From the NCBI RefSeq assembly GCF_022414535.1, contig NZ_JADWYM010000010.1, positions 93,396 through 157,395 on the forward strand: a stretch of 64,000 nt of DNA, written 5' to 3'. The translations under genes and the position numbers were made by a program. The notes under the pieces are model-generated. The model did no database searches. It was not told the origin of the DNA and was given only the letters and a program-made list of their open reading frames with translations. The stretch is from Streptomyces sp. MUM 2J. Lineage in GTDB: Bacteria; Actinomycetota; Actinomycetes; Streptomycetales; Streptomycetaceae. Below are positions 45,757 to 54,109 of the stretch, piece by piece; the first letter of the stretch is position 1, and every line of letters starts with the position of its first letter.

Positions 45757-46827
45757 GTGGCAGAGCACCGCAAACCCCGCCGGCGCTCCCTCGGCGGCAC
45801 CACGGTCCGTACCGCCGCGACGCTCGCGCTGGCGGGCGCGGCGACCGCGACCGCCTTCGAGGGCACCGGCAACGCCGAGCCGAACCCGACACCGGCACAG
45901 GTCAGGGCCCGGGTCGACAAGCTGTACCAGGAGGCCGAGGCGGCCACCGAGAAGTACAACGGAGCCAAGGAGGACGCCGAGGCCGCGCAACGGCACCTGA
46001 GGACACTGCGCGACGAGGCGGCGCGCAAGGAGGACCGGCTCAACGCGGCACGGGACGCGCTCGGTTCGATCGCCGCCGCGCAGTACCGTCGCGGCGGCCT
46101 GGCCCCGGCGGCACAACTCGCCCTCTCCGACGATCCCCGCCAGTACCTCGACAGCGCCGCCTTCGCCGAACGCGCGGGTGACCGGCAGGCGGTCGCCGTC
46201 GCCGGGGTGCGCAAGCAGGTGCGGGAGATCGAGCAACTGCGCGCGACCGCCCGCGGGGAACTGTCCACGCTCCGGTCCCGGCAGAAGGAGCTGCAGCGCC
46301 AGAAGAAGACCATCGACGGCAAGCTGGACGCCGCCCGCAGCCTGCTGGACCGGCTGAGCACCGAGGAGCGCGCCCGCTTCGGCCAGGGCTCCAGCGGACA
46401 GGGCCGCGCCTCACGCGCCGGCTCCGCGGAGCGCGGGGACCTGACGGCACCCGGGGCAGGTGGCACCGCGGCCCCCAGCTCCCGCGCCGCCGCGTCGGTC
46501 TCCTACGCGTACAGCAAGCTCGGCAGTCCGTACGTATGGGGTGCGACCGGGCCGAACGCCTTCGACTGCTCGGGCCTGGTCCAGGCGGCCTACCGGTCGG
46601 CCGGGGTGTCGCTGCCGCGGACGACCTACGCGCAGATCGACGCCGGACGGCGCGTCGCGCGCTCCGAACTCCGCCCCGGTGACCTGGTGTTCTTCTACTC
46701 GGGCATCAGCCACGTCGGCCTGTACATCGGCAACGGGCAGATGATCCACGCCCCCAACCCGTCCGCGCCGGTACGGGTCGCACCGATCGACCAGATGCCG
46801 TTCGCGGGGGCGACACGGGTGGTGTGA
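45757..46827 (+). CDS. NlpC/P60 peptidoglycan hydrolase (second paralogue)
   Basis: 356 aa from a GTG start. The signal peptide ends near GNAEPNP. A coiled coil (VDKLYQEAEAATEKYNGAKE, RARVDK, then QKELQRQKKTIDGKLDAARS) precedes the NlpC/P60 domain, with catalytic Cys in FDCSGL, His in SHVGLYIGN and a third His in MIHAPNPS. It is colinear with the gene at 42688 over most of its length; the linker is shorter and less Ser/Thr-rich. Predicted to hydrolyse D-Glu-mDAP bonds in the cell wall. Confidence 0.92.
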   Translation: MAEHRKPRRRSLGGTTVRTAATLALAGAATATAFEGTGNAEPNPTPAQVRARVDKLYQEAEAATEKYNGAKEDAEAAQRHLRTLRDEAARKEDRLNAARDALGSIAAAQYRRGGLAPAAQLALSDDPRQYLDSAAFAERAGDRQAVAVAGVRKQVREIEQLRATARGELSTLRSRQKELQRQKKTIDGKLDAARSLLDRLSTEERARFGQGSSGQGRASRAGSAERGDLTAPGAGGTAAPSSRAAASVSYAYSKLGSPYVWGATGPNAFDCSGLVQAAYRSAGVSLPRTTYAQIDAGRRVARSELRPGDLVFFYSGISHVGLYIGNGQMIHAPNPSAPVRVAPIDQMPFAGATRVV

Positions 46828-46946
46828 CGGGGGCGTCCTCCCCCGCGCGGGGCGGGGCTGGGCCGTGGCATGAGCACGGCGGCGCGGTAGCGTTCGACGC
46901 CGAAGTGCCGTCTCAGCCCCGAACCTTCCGCGCTCCCGAGGTCCCG

Positions 46947-47579
46947 ATGCCCCGCTCGCCGCTGCCGCCGCCCCCGCCGCCGCCCCACTTCCGGACGTGG
47001 CAGAACAGGGCCGCGCTGCTGGCCGACCGGTACCGTGCCCTGGAGGAACTGCGACGGCACCGCCTCGGCGTGCACCGGATCCTGCTGCTCTGGCTGCTCG
47101 CGCTCACGGCGATCATCGGCTGGGCCCTGCTCATGGTGCCGCTGGAGCAGTTCGAGGAGCACGATCCGCTCGGCTTCGTCCTCGCTCCCCTCTTCGCCCT
47201 CCTCGGTCTGGCCGCGCTCGCGCCGCCCGTCGTCGCCGTCGTCCTGGCCGTCCGCCGCGACCGGGAGGTACGCCGCCTCCTCGACGCCTGGCTCGCCCTC
47301 GACAGCCATCCCGGCACCGATGCCCGGCTCCGCTCCCCCGGCCTCAGTCTGGGCTGGCTGCTGTCCTCGCTCGGCGTCTGCGCCGCCGGCCTGTGGGCGG
47401 CCTTCGGCACTGCGGCGGGCGCCGAACCGGGCCGCACGGCCTACGCCGACGTCGCCCTCGGCATGGGTGCCGGGACGATCCTGTGGCTGACCGGACTGCT
47501 CGGCGCGGCGAACGCCGTACGGCACTACCGGTGGGCGCTGCGCGCCCTGGGGGCGACGCCGGTGCCGGAGCACCGCTAG
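46947..47579 (+). CDS. Four-helix membrane protein with poly-proline start
   Basis: 210 aa from the ATG at 46947 (GAGG five bases upstream). PLPPPPPPPHF at the N terminus precedes a basic helix (RALEELRRHRLGVHR) and four membrane helices (ILLLWLLALTAIIGWALLM, FVLAPLFALLGLAALAPPVVAVVLAV, GLSLGWLLSSLGVCAAGLWAAF, ALGMGAGTILWLTGLLGAANAV). No known domain. It follows the NlpC/P60 gene by 119 bp and may be cotranscribed. Confidence 0.7.
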   Translation: MPRSPLPPPPPPPHFRTWQNRAALLADRYRALEELRRHRLGVHRILLLWLLALTAIIGWALLMVPLEQFEEHDPLGFVLAPLFALLGLAALAPPVVAVVLAVRRDREVRRLLDAWLALDSHPGTDARLRSPGLSLGWLLSSLGVCAAGLWAAFGTAAGAEPGRTAYADVALGMGAGTILWLTGLLGAANAVRHYRWALRALGATPVPEHR

Positions 47580-47741
47580 GGACGCGACGGGGCCCGTCGG
47601 CCACTGCGCCCGCGAGCGCGCCGCGGTCGGCCGGAGCTTGAGGCGGCCGGACCACTGTCGCCCGGACCCGGAGGCGGCCGGACCGCGGGCGGCCGGACCA
47701 CCAGTGGTCACTTCACCGGCGGCCGTCCGCCCCACCCGCGC

Positions 47742-48470
47742 TCAGACCAGGCGCCGCGCCGTCGCCCACCGGGTCAGCTCGTGCCGGTTGGACAGCTGGA
47801 GCTTCCTCAGGACCGCCGACACATGGGACTCGACGGTCTTCACGGAGATGAACAGCTGCTTGGCGATCTCCTTGTAGGCGTAACCGCGGGCGATGAGCCG
47901 CAGCACCTCGCGTTCGCGCTGCGTGAGACGGTCCAGGTCCTCGTCGACCGGCGGGGCGTCGGTCGAGGCGAAGGCGTCCAGGACGAACCCGGCCAGACGC
48001 GGGGAGAAGACGGCGTCGCCCTCCTGGACCCGGAAGATCGAGTCGACGAGGTCCGAACCCGTGATCGTCTTCGTCACGTACCCCCGCGCACCACCGCGGA
48101 TCACACCGATCACGTCCTCCGCGGCGTCCGAGACCGACAGCGCGAGGAAACGCACGGGCCGCTCGGCGTCGGCCGTCAACGCGGCACAGCGACGCAGCAC
48201 TTCAACACCACCGCCGCCCGGCAGATGAACATCGAGGAGGACGACCTCGGGCCGGGTCGCGGTGATGACCGTGACCGCCTGGTCGACGTCGGCCGCCTCT
48301 CCGACGACCTCCACCCCGGTCTCCTCGGTCCGGCCGATCTCGGCCTGGACGCCCGTGCGGAACATACGGTGGTCGTCGACGAGCACCACACGCACGCGCC
48401 GGCCGCCTCCCGTCGGCTCCGCGGACCGGGCCGCCTCCGCCGCGCCGTTGCCCTCGGTCGGGTCGCTCAT
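47742..48470 (-). CDS. NarL/LuxR-family response regulator (LiaR-like)
   Basis: 242 aa. The receiver domain begins VRVVLVDDHRMFRTG and carries the phosphoacceptor Asp in VVLLDVHLPGG and the Lys in YVTKTITG. The LuxR-type HTH is LTQREREVLRLIARGYAYKEIAKQLFIS with VKTVESHVSAVLRKL. Its ATG overlaps the stop of the kinase gene (ATGA at 48470-48467), so the pair is translationally coupled. With its PspC-containing kinase and the divergent PspC/LiaF-like protein it forms a LiaFSR-like envelope-stress system. Confidence 0.93.
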   Translation of the reverse strand: MSDPTEGNGAAEAARSAEPTGGGRRVRVVLVDDHRMFRTGVQAEIGRTEETGVEVVGEAADVDQAVTVITATRPEVVLLDVHLPGGGGVEVLRRCAALTADAERPVRFLALSVSDAAEDVIGVIRGGARGYVTKTITGSDLVDSIFRVQEGDAVFSPRLAGFVLDAFASTDAPPVDEDLDRLTQREREVLRLIARGYAYKEIAKQLFISVKTVESHVSAVLRKLQLSNRHELTRWATARRLV

Positions 48471-49759
48471 GACGTCTTCTCCGCCCTCTCCATCTCCAGC
48501 TCGACCTCCGTGCCGCCTCCCGGCACCGAGCGCAGCCGCGCCGTGCCGCCGTTGCGCTCCATACGGCCGATGATCGATTCTCTGACACCCATGCGGTCGG
48601 CGGGTATCGAATCGAGGTCGAAGCCGGGACCGCGGTCCCGGACCGACACGAAGACGGTTCTCCCCTCGACCTCCGCGTACACCTGCACGGCGCCGCCCTC
48701 GCCACCGTACTTGGCGGCGTTCACCATCGCCTCGCGCGCGGCCTGCATCTGCGCGCCGGTCCGCTCGTCGAGCGGGCAGTCCCCGACGACCACGACCTCG
48801 ATGGGCACACCGTGCTTGTCCTCGACCTCGGCGGCGTTGCGCCGGACCGCATCGGCCAGCGTGTCCGGCTCCTCGGTCTCGTCCTCGCCTGTGCCCTCCG
48901 GTTTGTAGAGCCAGGTACGCAGGTCGCGCTCCTGGGCACGGGCGAGGCGGCGCACCTCGCCGGGGTTGTCGGCGTTGCGCTGGATCAGCGTCAGCGTGTG
49001 CAGGACCGAGTCGTGGACGTGCGCCGCGACCTCCGCCCGCTCCTGGGCGCGGATGCGCATCAGGCGTTCCTCGGACAGGTCCTGCGTCATCCGGACCAGG
49101 TACGGTCCGGCGAGCAGCGTGATCCCGACCAGGACAGCCAGCGCCGCCTGGAGGACCGAACCGAGGTGGGCGGCGGATCCCTGGAGGACGAACATGCCGG
49201 AGACGCCCGCCGTGACGAGCAGGACGCCCGCGCCGGTGCGCAGCAGCGTGAGCGTACGGCGTCTGCGGCCGACCTCCACCCAGCGGGCCCGCCGGGCGTT
49301 GTCCGCCTGCCGCCAGACCAGGGCGACGCCCGCGGCCACGAGGACGGCGGGCAGCAGGTACGCACGGGCCCCACTGCCGATGTTCACGCTCCCGACGAAG
49401 ATCATCGCCACGACGACCATGAGGAGCAGTGCGACGATCTGACCCTTGTCCGGCTTGCGCGCGACGAGCCGGCGCCGGCCGTCGGCGGAGGTCTCGGTGC
49501 CGACCGGGGACGACGGCCGGTGCGCCCCGACACCGCCGACGCCGAGCGGTACGAAGAACCAGAACGCCGCGTACAGCAGCGCGCCCAGGCCGTCGGCCAT
49601 GAACAGGCCCACGAAGACCAGGCGTACCCAGATCACGGGCAGCCCGAGATGCCCGGCGAGCCCCCGCGCCACGCCACCGAGCCAGCGTCCGTCACTGCTG
49701 CGGTAGAGCTTGCGCGGAGGCCGAGGCTGGGTGAGGGGCGCTGCTACGGCTTCCGGCAT
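48467..49759 (-). CDS. Histidine kinase with N-terminal PspC domain (LiaS-like)
   Basis: 430 aa from the ATG at 49759; an ATG at 49795 would add 12 residues. The N-terminal PspC domain (KLYRSSDGRWLGGVARGLAGHLGLP, then AFWFFVPLGVGG) is followed by several membrane helices. A HisKA_3 domain has the phospho-His in ERAEVAAHVHDSVLHTLTLIQ. The HATPase domain has the N box MVNAAKYGG and G box RDRGPGFDLDS. Fusion of PspC to a NarL-type kinase is recurrent in actinobacteria. It is the partner of the response regulator overlapping its stop. Confidence 0.92.
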   Translation of the reverse strand: MPEAVAAPLTQPRPPRKLYRSSDGRWLGGVARGLAGHLGLPVIWVRLVFVGLFMADGLGALLYAAFWFFVPLGVGGVGAHRPSSPVGTETSADGRRRLVARKPDKGQIVALLLMVVVAMIFVGSVNIGSGARAYLLPAVLVAAGVALVWRQADNARRARWVEVGRRRRTLTLLRTGAGVLLVTAGVSGMFVLQGSAAHLGSVLQAALAVLVGITLLAGPYLVRMTQDLSEERLMRIRAQERAEVAAHVHDSVLHTLTLIQRNADNPGEVRRLARAQERDLRTWLYKPEGTGEDETEEPDTLADAVRRNAAEVEDKHGVPIEVVVVGDCPLDERTGAQMQAAREAMVNAAKYGGEGGAVQVYAEVEGRTVFVSVRDRGPGFDLDSIPADRMGVRESIIGRMERNGGTARLRSVPGGGTEVELEMERAEKTS

Positions 49760-49940
49760 GCCATCGATGGTCACACGGCGGTCGGGCGGGGGCATCAGGG
49801 TCCGCCCCCGAGACTCCCCTGATCTTCGGCCCGGGGGCCCGTCACCCGCCGCCCCCGGCCCGGGGTCAGGGGCCGATATCAGGGTCCGGCCAGGGTCATC
49901 CCGACTGCCGTCGCGGCGGCTCGCCCGTCACCATGGACCC

Positions 49941-51401
49941 ATGACTGATCACCAGCACGCCGCGGACGCGGAGCCCTCCGAGGGCGCCGCACCGGACGAG
50001 GGCACCCGGCCCTCTCCGCAGGAGCCGCGCGCGCACGCGGAACCGGGCGGTACGCCCGGAGCGGTGGGAGGAAGGGGCGGCCGTCCCGGCCCGCCGGGCG
50101 CGGAGGACCCGGAGCAGCCCGGCTCCCCGCGCCCCTTCCGCCGGGACCGGGAGCACAAGATGCTGTCCGGAGTGTGCGCGGGCCTGGGCCGACACAGCGA
50201 CGTGGACCCGGTGATCTTCCGGATCACGCTGGCGGTCCTCGCCGCGGCGGGCGGCATCGGCCTGATCTTCTACGGCTTCGCCTGGCTCTTCGTCCCCTAC
50301 GACGACGAGGAGGAGAACGAGGTCCGCAAGCTGCTCACCGGCCGCGTCGACGGCCAGGCCCTGGCGGCCGTGCTGTTCGCGCTCGTGGGATGCGGGGTGT
50401 TCCTGTCGATGCTGAACAACGGCAGCGTGCTCACCTTCGGCGTCGTGCTCTCCCTCCTCCTCGCGGGCGCCGGCTACTGGTCGCAGCGGCGACGCGACCC
50501 CGGCCCCGACCCGATAGCCGCCCAGGCCGTGGCCGATGCCCCGCCGGAGGCCCAGGCACCGCCGGCGCCCATCTCCTACTCGTGGTGGCGCGACCCGATC
50601 GTCAAGGACGGCACGCACGTCGGCGGCACCGGCTATCTGTGGGGTCCGGGCGACGCCCGGAAGCCGGACATCACCTCGCTGATCAGCGTCGACCTCATCG
50701 GGCACGGCGGAGCCGGCGAGGGGACCCGTGAGACCCGCGCCCCGCACGCCGAGCGGCCCGGGCAGCGCGGTCCGCGCCGGGTCGGCGGCTGGGTCTTCCT
50801 GCTGGCCCTGCTCGCGGCAGCGCTCGGCACAGGCCTGACCTGGGACACGCAGCCGCTCGGCACCAGCCTGCAGACGGGGCTGGCCTGCGCGCTCCTCGTG
50901 TTCGGCGCGGGCATCGCGCTCAGCGCGTTCCTGGGGCGGACGGGCGCCGGGTCGATCGTGCTGGCGGCCATCACGGCGGGGCTGCTCGCCGGTGCGGCGG
51001 CCGTGCCCAAGGACATCGGGACGCAGTGGACACGCACCACCTGGCGGCCCGCCACGGCGGCGGACGTCCGGCCGGCGTACGACCTGGGGGCCGGCGTCGG
51101 CACCCTGGACCTGTCCGGGCTCGACCTGGCCGCGGGGAAGACGGTGTCGACCGCGGCGGACGTGGCAGTGGGCCGGGTACGGGTGATCGTGCCTGCGGAC
51201 ATGACGGTGAAGGCGGACATCGAGGTGGGCGTGGGGGACATCCGGTTGCCGGGCGAGGACAGCAGGGACGTGGACGTGCAACCGGGCAAGCACCGCCGGG
51301 TCACCCTGGCCCCCGCCGGGGGCACCGCGAGTTCTGGGACGCTCGATCTGGATCTGCATGTGGGACTGGGACAGGCGGAGGTGACCCGTGCTGCGTCATG
51401 A
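49941..51401 (+). CDS. PspC-domain membrane protein with LiaF-like C-terminal domain
   Basis: 486 aa. A disordered N terminus (1-70) and a PspC domain (RDREHKMLSGVCAGLGRHSD, then LIFYGFAWLFVPYDDEEE) precede four to five TM helices. The C-terminal part (YDLGAGVGTLDLSGLDLAAG, VAVGRVRVIVPADMTVKADIEVGVGDIRLPG) resembles the LiaF/YvqF beta-rich domain. In Firmicutes LiaF restrains the LiaRS kinase under unstressed conditions. Here the gene is divergent from a LiaRS-like pair, so a similar inhibitory or sensing role is inferred. A 14-bp overlap links it to the next small gene. Confidence 0.88.
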   Translation: MTDHQHAADAEPSEGAAPDEGTRPSPQEPRAHAEPGGTPGAVGGRGGRPGPPGAEDPEQPGSPRPFRRDREHKMLSGVCAGLGRHSDVDPVIFRITLAVLAAAGGIGLIFYGFAWLFVPYDDEEENEVRKLLTGRVDGQALAAVLFALVGCGVFLSMLNNGSVLTFGVVLSLLLAGAGYWSQRRRDPGPDPIAAQAVADAPPEAQAPPAPISYSWWRDPIVKDGTHVGGTGYLWGPGDARKPDITSLISVDLIGHGGAGEGTRETRAPHAERPGQRGPRRVGGWVFLLALLAAALGTGLTWDTQPLGTSLQTGLACALLVFGAGIALSAFLGRTGAGSIVLAAITAGLLAGAAAVPKDIGTQWTRTTWRPATAADVRPAYDLGAGVGTLDLSGLDLAAGKTVSTAADVAVGRVRVIVPADMTVKADIEVGVGDIRLPGEDSRDVDVQPGKHRRVTLAPAGGTASSGTLDLDLHVGLGQAEVTRAAS

Positions 51402-51633
51402 GTTCCAGCCCGGCCGGTTCGTCGCCGGTGCCTTCCTCACCGCCGCGGGCGTGCTCTACGCCGGCGACGCGGGAGGGGCGTGGGAGATTCCCTGGTTCAC
51501 GCTGATCCCCCTCGTCGTCGGCGGGCTCTGCCTGGCCGGAGCGGTGGGCGCCACCGGACGGGCGGCACGAAGACGCCGCCTCGGCGACCGGACAGGCCAC
51601 GGAGGCGGAACCCGGACCGGCCCGGCCGGCTGA
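51388..51633 (+). CDS. Small two-helix membrane protein
   Basis: 81 aa from a GTG with GGAGGTGA three bases upstream, overlapping the end of the previous gene by 14 bp. Two hydrophobic segments (FVAGAFLTAAGVLYAGDAG and WFTLIPLVVGGLCLAGAVGA) and a basic Arg/Gly-rich tail. Coupled to the PspC/LiaF-like gene, so probably part of the same envelope-stress module. Function unknown. Confidence 0.78.
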   Translation: MLRHEFQPGRFVAGAFLTAAGVLYAGDAGGAWEIPWFTLIPLVVGGLCLAGAVGATGRAARRRRLGDRTGHGGGTRTGPAG

Positions 51634-51664
51634 CCGGGCCGCCGCCGGGCACCCCGGGCGGAGG

Positions 51665-52213
51665 TCACCGCGCCCAGGACGGCCCCGGTCCGCTGTGGCT
51701 CCCGCCTCGCCGACGGGCCCGCAGCATCGCGTCCGCGGAGAGGACGGGCGCGCCGGCGAGGACCAGCGGGAGCCAGGCCATGAGGTAGATGAGATCGTTG
51801 CCGTAGTAGTAGGGCTCGGTCGCCCAGCTCACCGTCAGCCACAGGCTGAGGGAGATGAGTGCACCACCGAGTGCCGCGACCCGGGTGAGCAGACCGATCA
51901 GGGTGCCCAGGCCGACGGCGAGTTCACCGAGGGCGATGGCGTAGCCGAACCCCGTGGGGCTCTTCAGCGCCAGGTCGACCAGGGCCGGGATGGCCGAGGA
52001 GTCGCGGACGGACCGCATCGTGTCCCCGATGGAGCCGGCGCCGGAGGCCTGCATGAACGCACTGTCGGTGAGCTTGTCCAGGCCGGCGTAGACGAAGGTC
52101 ACACCGAGGAAGACGCGGAGGGGGAGCAACGCGTAGCGGGACGCGGCGTCCCGCCAGTCGCCGCGCTCGTCGAGACGGAGGGTGTGCGTGCCCGTTCGCA
52201 TGCCGTGACCCAT
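51665..52213 (-). CDS. DoxX-family membrane protein
   Basis: 182 aa from the ATG at 52213 (an ATG at 52201 is also possible). The DoxX pattern is clear: LLPLRVFLGVTFVYAGLDKL, PTGFGYAIALGELAVGLGTLIGLLTR and a final pair of helices. DoxX proteins are small quinone- or redox-linked membrane proteins; the partner here is unknown. It is convergent with the PspC module, leaving a 31-bp spacer. Confidence 0.85.
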   Translation of the reverse strand: MGHGMRTGTHTLRLDERGDWRDAASRYALLPLRVFLGVTFVYAGLDKLTDSAFMQASGAGSIGDTMRSVRDSSAIPALVDLALKSPTGFGYAIALGELAVGLGTLIGLLTRVAALGGALISLSLWLTVSWATEPYYYGNDLIYLMAWLPLVLAGAPVLSADAMLRARRRGGSHSGPGPSWAR

Positions 52214-52563
52214 CGCTCCCAGCCGCCTCTCGCCCGCAGTGAGGTCTCCGATACCTGACGATACGTACGAAAAGCGAGACGTGTTCAGTCGGGGACACGA
52301 CCAGGACCTCCGCCACGAGCGACGGGCGCTGGGGCAGGGGCCCACGGGCGGGTGGCCGCGGATAGGGATCCGGTCAGCGGTGCCCCGGGACGGGGCACCG
52401 CGTCGCGGCCCGGCGGCCTATGGCCCATGGCCCAGGACCGGGCCGCCCGGGTGGCCGGTGGCCCAGGGGCGGGGCTGGTAGCCGAAGGACACGGGCCCGG
52501 CGACCCGTGACCGGTCGGCGATGCCCCAGAGCGAGGGCCAGGACGTGGAGGGCGGTGCTCCGG
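52214..52563. other. Region between the DoxX gene and the CxC membrane-protein gene
   Basis: 350 bp, no gene supported. It holds the direct repeat GATAC-ctgac-GATAC (52250-52264) near the DoxX promoter side, a terminator hairpin (52377-52401) and short GGCCCA/GGCCCATGGCCCA repeats (52420-52470). Confidence 0.5.
52377..52401 (-). terminator. Probable terminator of the CxC membrane-protein gene
   Basis: GCGGTGCCCC-gggac-GGGGCACCGC, a perfect 10-bp stem, 163 bp beyond the stop at 52564. Confidence 0.6.
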
Positions 52564-53844
52564 TCACTCCGTCACGTCGATCGTGTACCGGTTGGTCTCC
52601 ACCCCGGCCGCTGTCACGACCTGCACCTCCATCCGGCCGGGCTCCACGTCGGCGGGGACGGGCACGGTGAGGAGGCTGTCGGTGGGATTGCGGAAACCGC
52701 CGGCAACCGGGACCAGGGGGACATGGACGTGGACGGGCCCGATGCGAACCGCCATCCGCGACAGCCGGTCGGCGCCGTCCGCACCCGGCGGGACGAAACC
52801 GGCGCCGCGGATCTCGATGTCGTCGCCGGTGCGGATCGGCGCATCGAGGTCACCGGCCTCGCGGGCCCGGAGGACGGAGAGGATCACCGGCCGGCCGCCC
52901 TCCGCGTACTTGCCGGCGAGGTAGGTCGCCGCCGAGATCAGCACCACCACCGCCGGCCCCCACGGCAGGTCGGGCAACTGGTCCGGGCGGCGGGCCAGGC
53001 GCACCGCGGCGAAGACCAGCACCACCGCGCTGATCACGACGTACTGGATGTCGGCGAAGGTGCCGCGACCGGCGTCGTCCGTCAGCAGGTCGGCCGCCCT
53101 GGGCCGGTCGGCGTGGACCTTCTGCAGGCGCTGCGCCGACACGCGCAACCCCACGACGCGCCGCACCAGCACCGCGATCCCGCACACGACGGCGAGCACG
53201 GTCACCACCCCTGCGCCACGGGCGAGTGCGAGTCCGGAGATCAGCGCGTCCCGGTCACCGGGCGCGGAGGCGGCCGCGAGGCGGCCGACGAGGACGAGCA
53301 CCGCGTAGGCGAGGAAGAGGACCCAGGCGGCGGCCACCGCACGGGACGTCGACAGGCGGTTGTCCTCGCCGATGACGGGCGCGAGGGCGCCACCCCGCGC
53401 CCGGTGGAACCAGGCGGCGGCGGTCAGCACGCCGGCGGCCACGAGCGCCGCGGCGAGTCCTGCGGTGCGGGCGGCGGTCCAGCCGGCGCCGATCGCCGTG
53501 AGCGCCTGCCCCAGCAGGAGCAGGACGACACCCGACCACACCACGGCCGCGGTTCGGCGCCACAGCCGGATCAGCCATGCCTCGCCCTCGGCACGACTGC
53601 GTTCGGCGACGGCCTGCGCGGACTGGGCCAGTTCCTCGGAGACCCACTGGCGGGAGGCGGAGGCCGAGTGGGCCACCGCCGCCGGAAGGCCCTTGCCTGC
53701 GGCGAACTCGTCTCGCTTGAGGAGGAATTCGGCCACCGCCCGGCGGTGTCCCTCCCGCGCCCCGTGCGGGCATCCCCCACAGGTGCAGCCACCCGTGTGG
53801 GCACCCGCCGCCCCCACGGCCCCTCTCGCCTCCTGCACCGCCAC
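52564..53844 (-). CDS. Multi-pass membrane protein with N-terminal cysteine motif
   Basis: 426 aa from the GTG at 53844 (a GTG two codons later is possible). The N terminus contains GGCTCGGCPHG, a CxCxxC arrangement suggesting metal binding or a thiol switch, followed by a helical region (RRAVAEFLLKRDEFAAGKG). Six or more TM helices fill residues 90-330. A beta-rich C-terminal domain of about 90 residues (IRTGDDIEIRGAGFVPPGAD, then RMEVQVVTAAGVETNRYTID) recalls IPT/TIG-type immunoglobulin folds. Overall family unknown. Confidence 0.7.
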   Translation of the reverse strand: MAVQEARGAVGAAGAHTGGCTCGGCPHGAREGHRRAVAEFLLKRDEFAAGKGLPAAVAHSASASRQWVSEELAQSAQAVAERSRAEGEAWLIRLWRRTAAVVWSGVVLLLLGQALTAIGAGWTAARTAGLAAALVAAGVLTAAAWFHRARGGALAPVIGEDNRLSTSRAVAAAWVLFLAYAVLVLVGRLAAASAPGDRDALISGLALARGAGVVTVLAVVCGIAVLVRRVVGLRVSAQRLQKVHADRPRAADLLTDDAGRGTFADIQYVVISAVVLVFAAVRLARRPDQLPDLPWGPAVVVLISAATYLAGKYAEGGRPVILSVLRAREAGDLDAPIRTGDDIEIRGAGFVPPGADGADRLSRMAVRIGPVHVHVPLVPVAGGFRNPTDSLLTVPVPADVEPGRMEVQVVTAAGVETNRYTIDVTE

Positions 53845-53932
53845 GCCGACGCCCGCCCTTCCCCACGATCCTCACGGCCCTCACGGCCGATCCACGGTCC
53901 GGCGGTCGTGCCGCCGGTCCACGCCCTGCGCC

Positions 53933-53980
53933 GCCGGCGGTCCGCGTCCCGGTCCGGCCGGGCAGGCGCGGACCGCCGGC
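53933..53980. repeat. 14-bp perfect inverted repeat in a divergent spacer
   Basis: GCCGGCGGTCCGCG (53933-53946) and CGCGGACCGCCGGC (53967-53980) with a 20-nt loop. It lies between two divergent genes, where no terminator is expected. Confidence 0.75.
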
Positions 53981-54109
53981 GGGCCGCCCGGCAACTCCCC
54001 AATGACAGAAGCGAATTGTGCCCTACCCGACACGCACCGTGTCCGGCAGGTCCGTCAGGCGGGAGTGAAGAGCGGTCCGCCGTGTTGACCCGGCTGCGAG
54101 AATTTCCGT

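Noticed and set aside
47640..47705. Three GGCGGCCGGACC repeats read as a CRISPR-like array
   Set aside because: Units are too short, spacing is irregular and there are no cas genes; simple local G+C-rich repetition.
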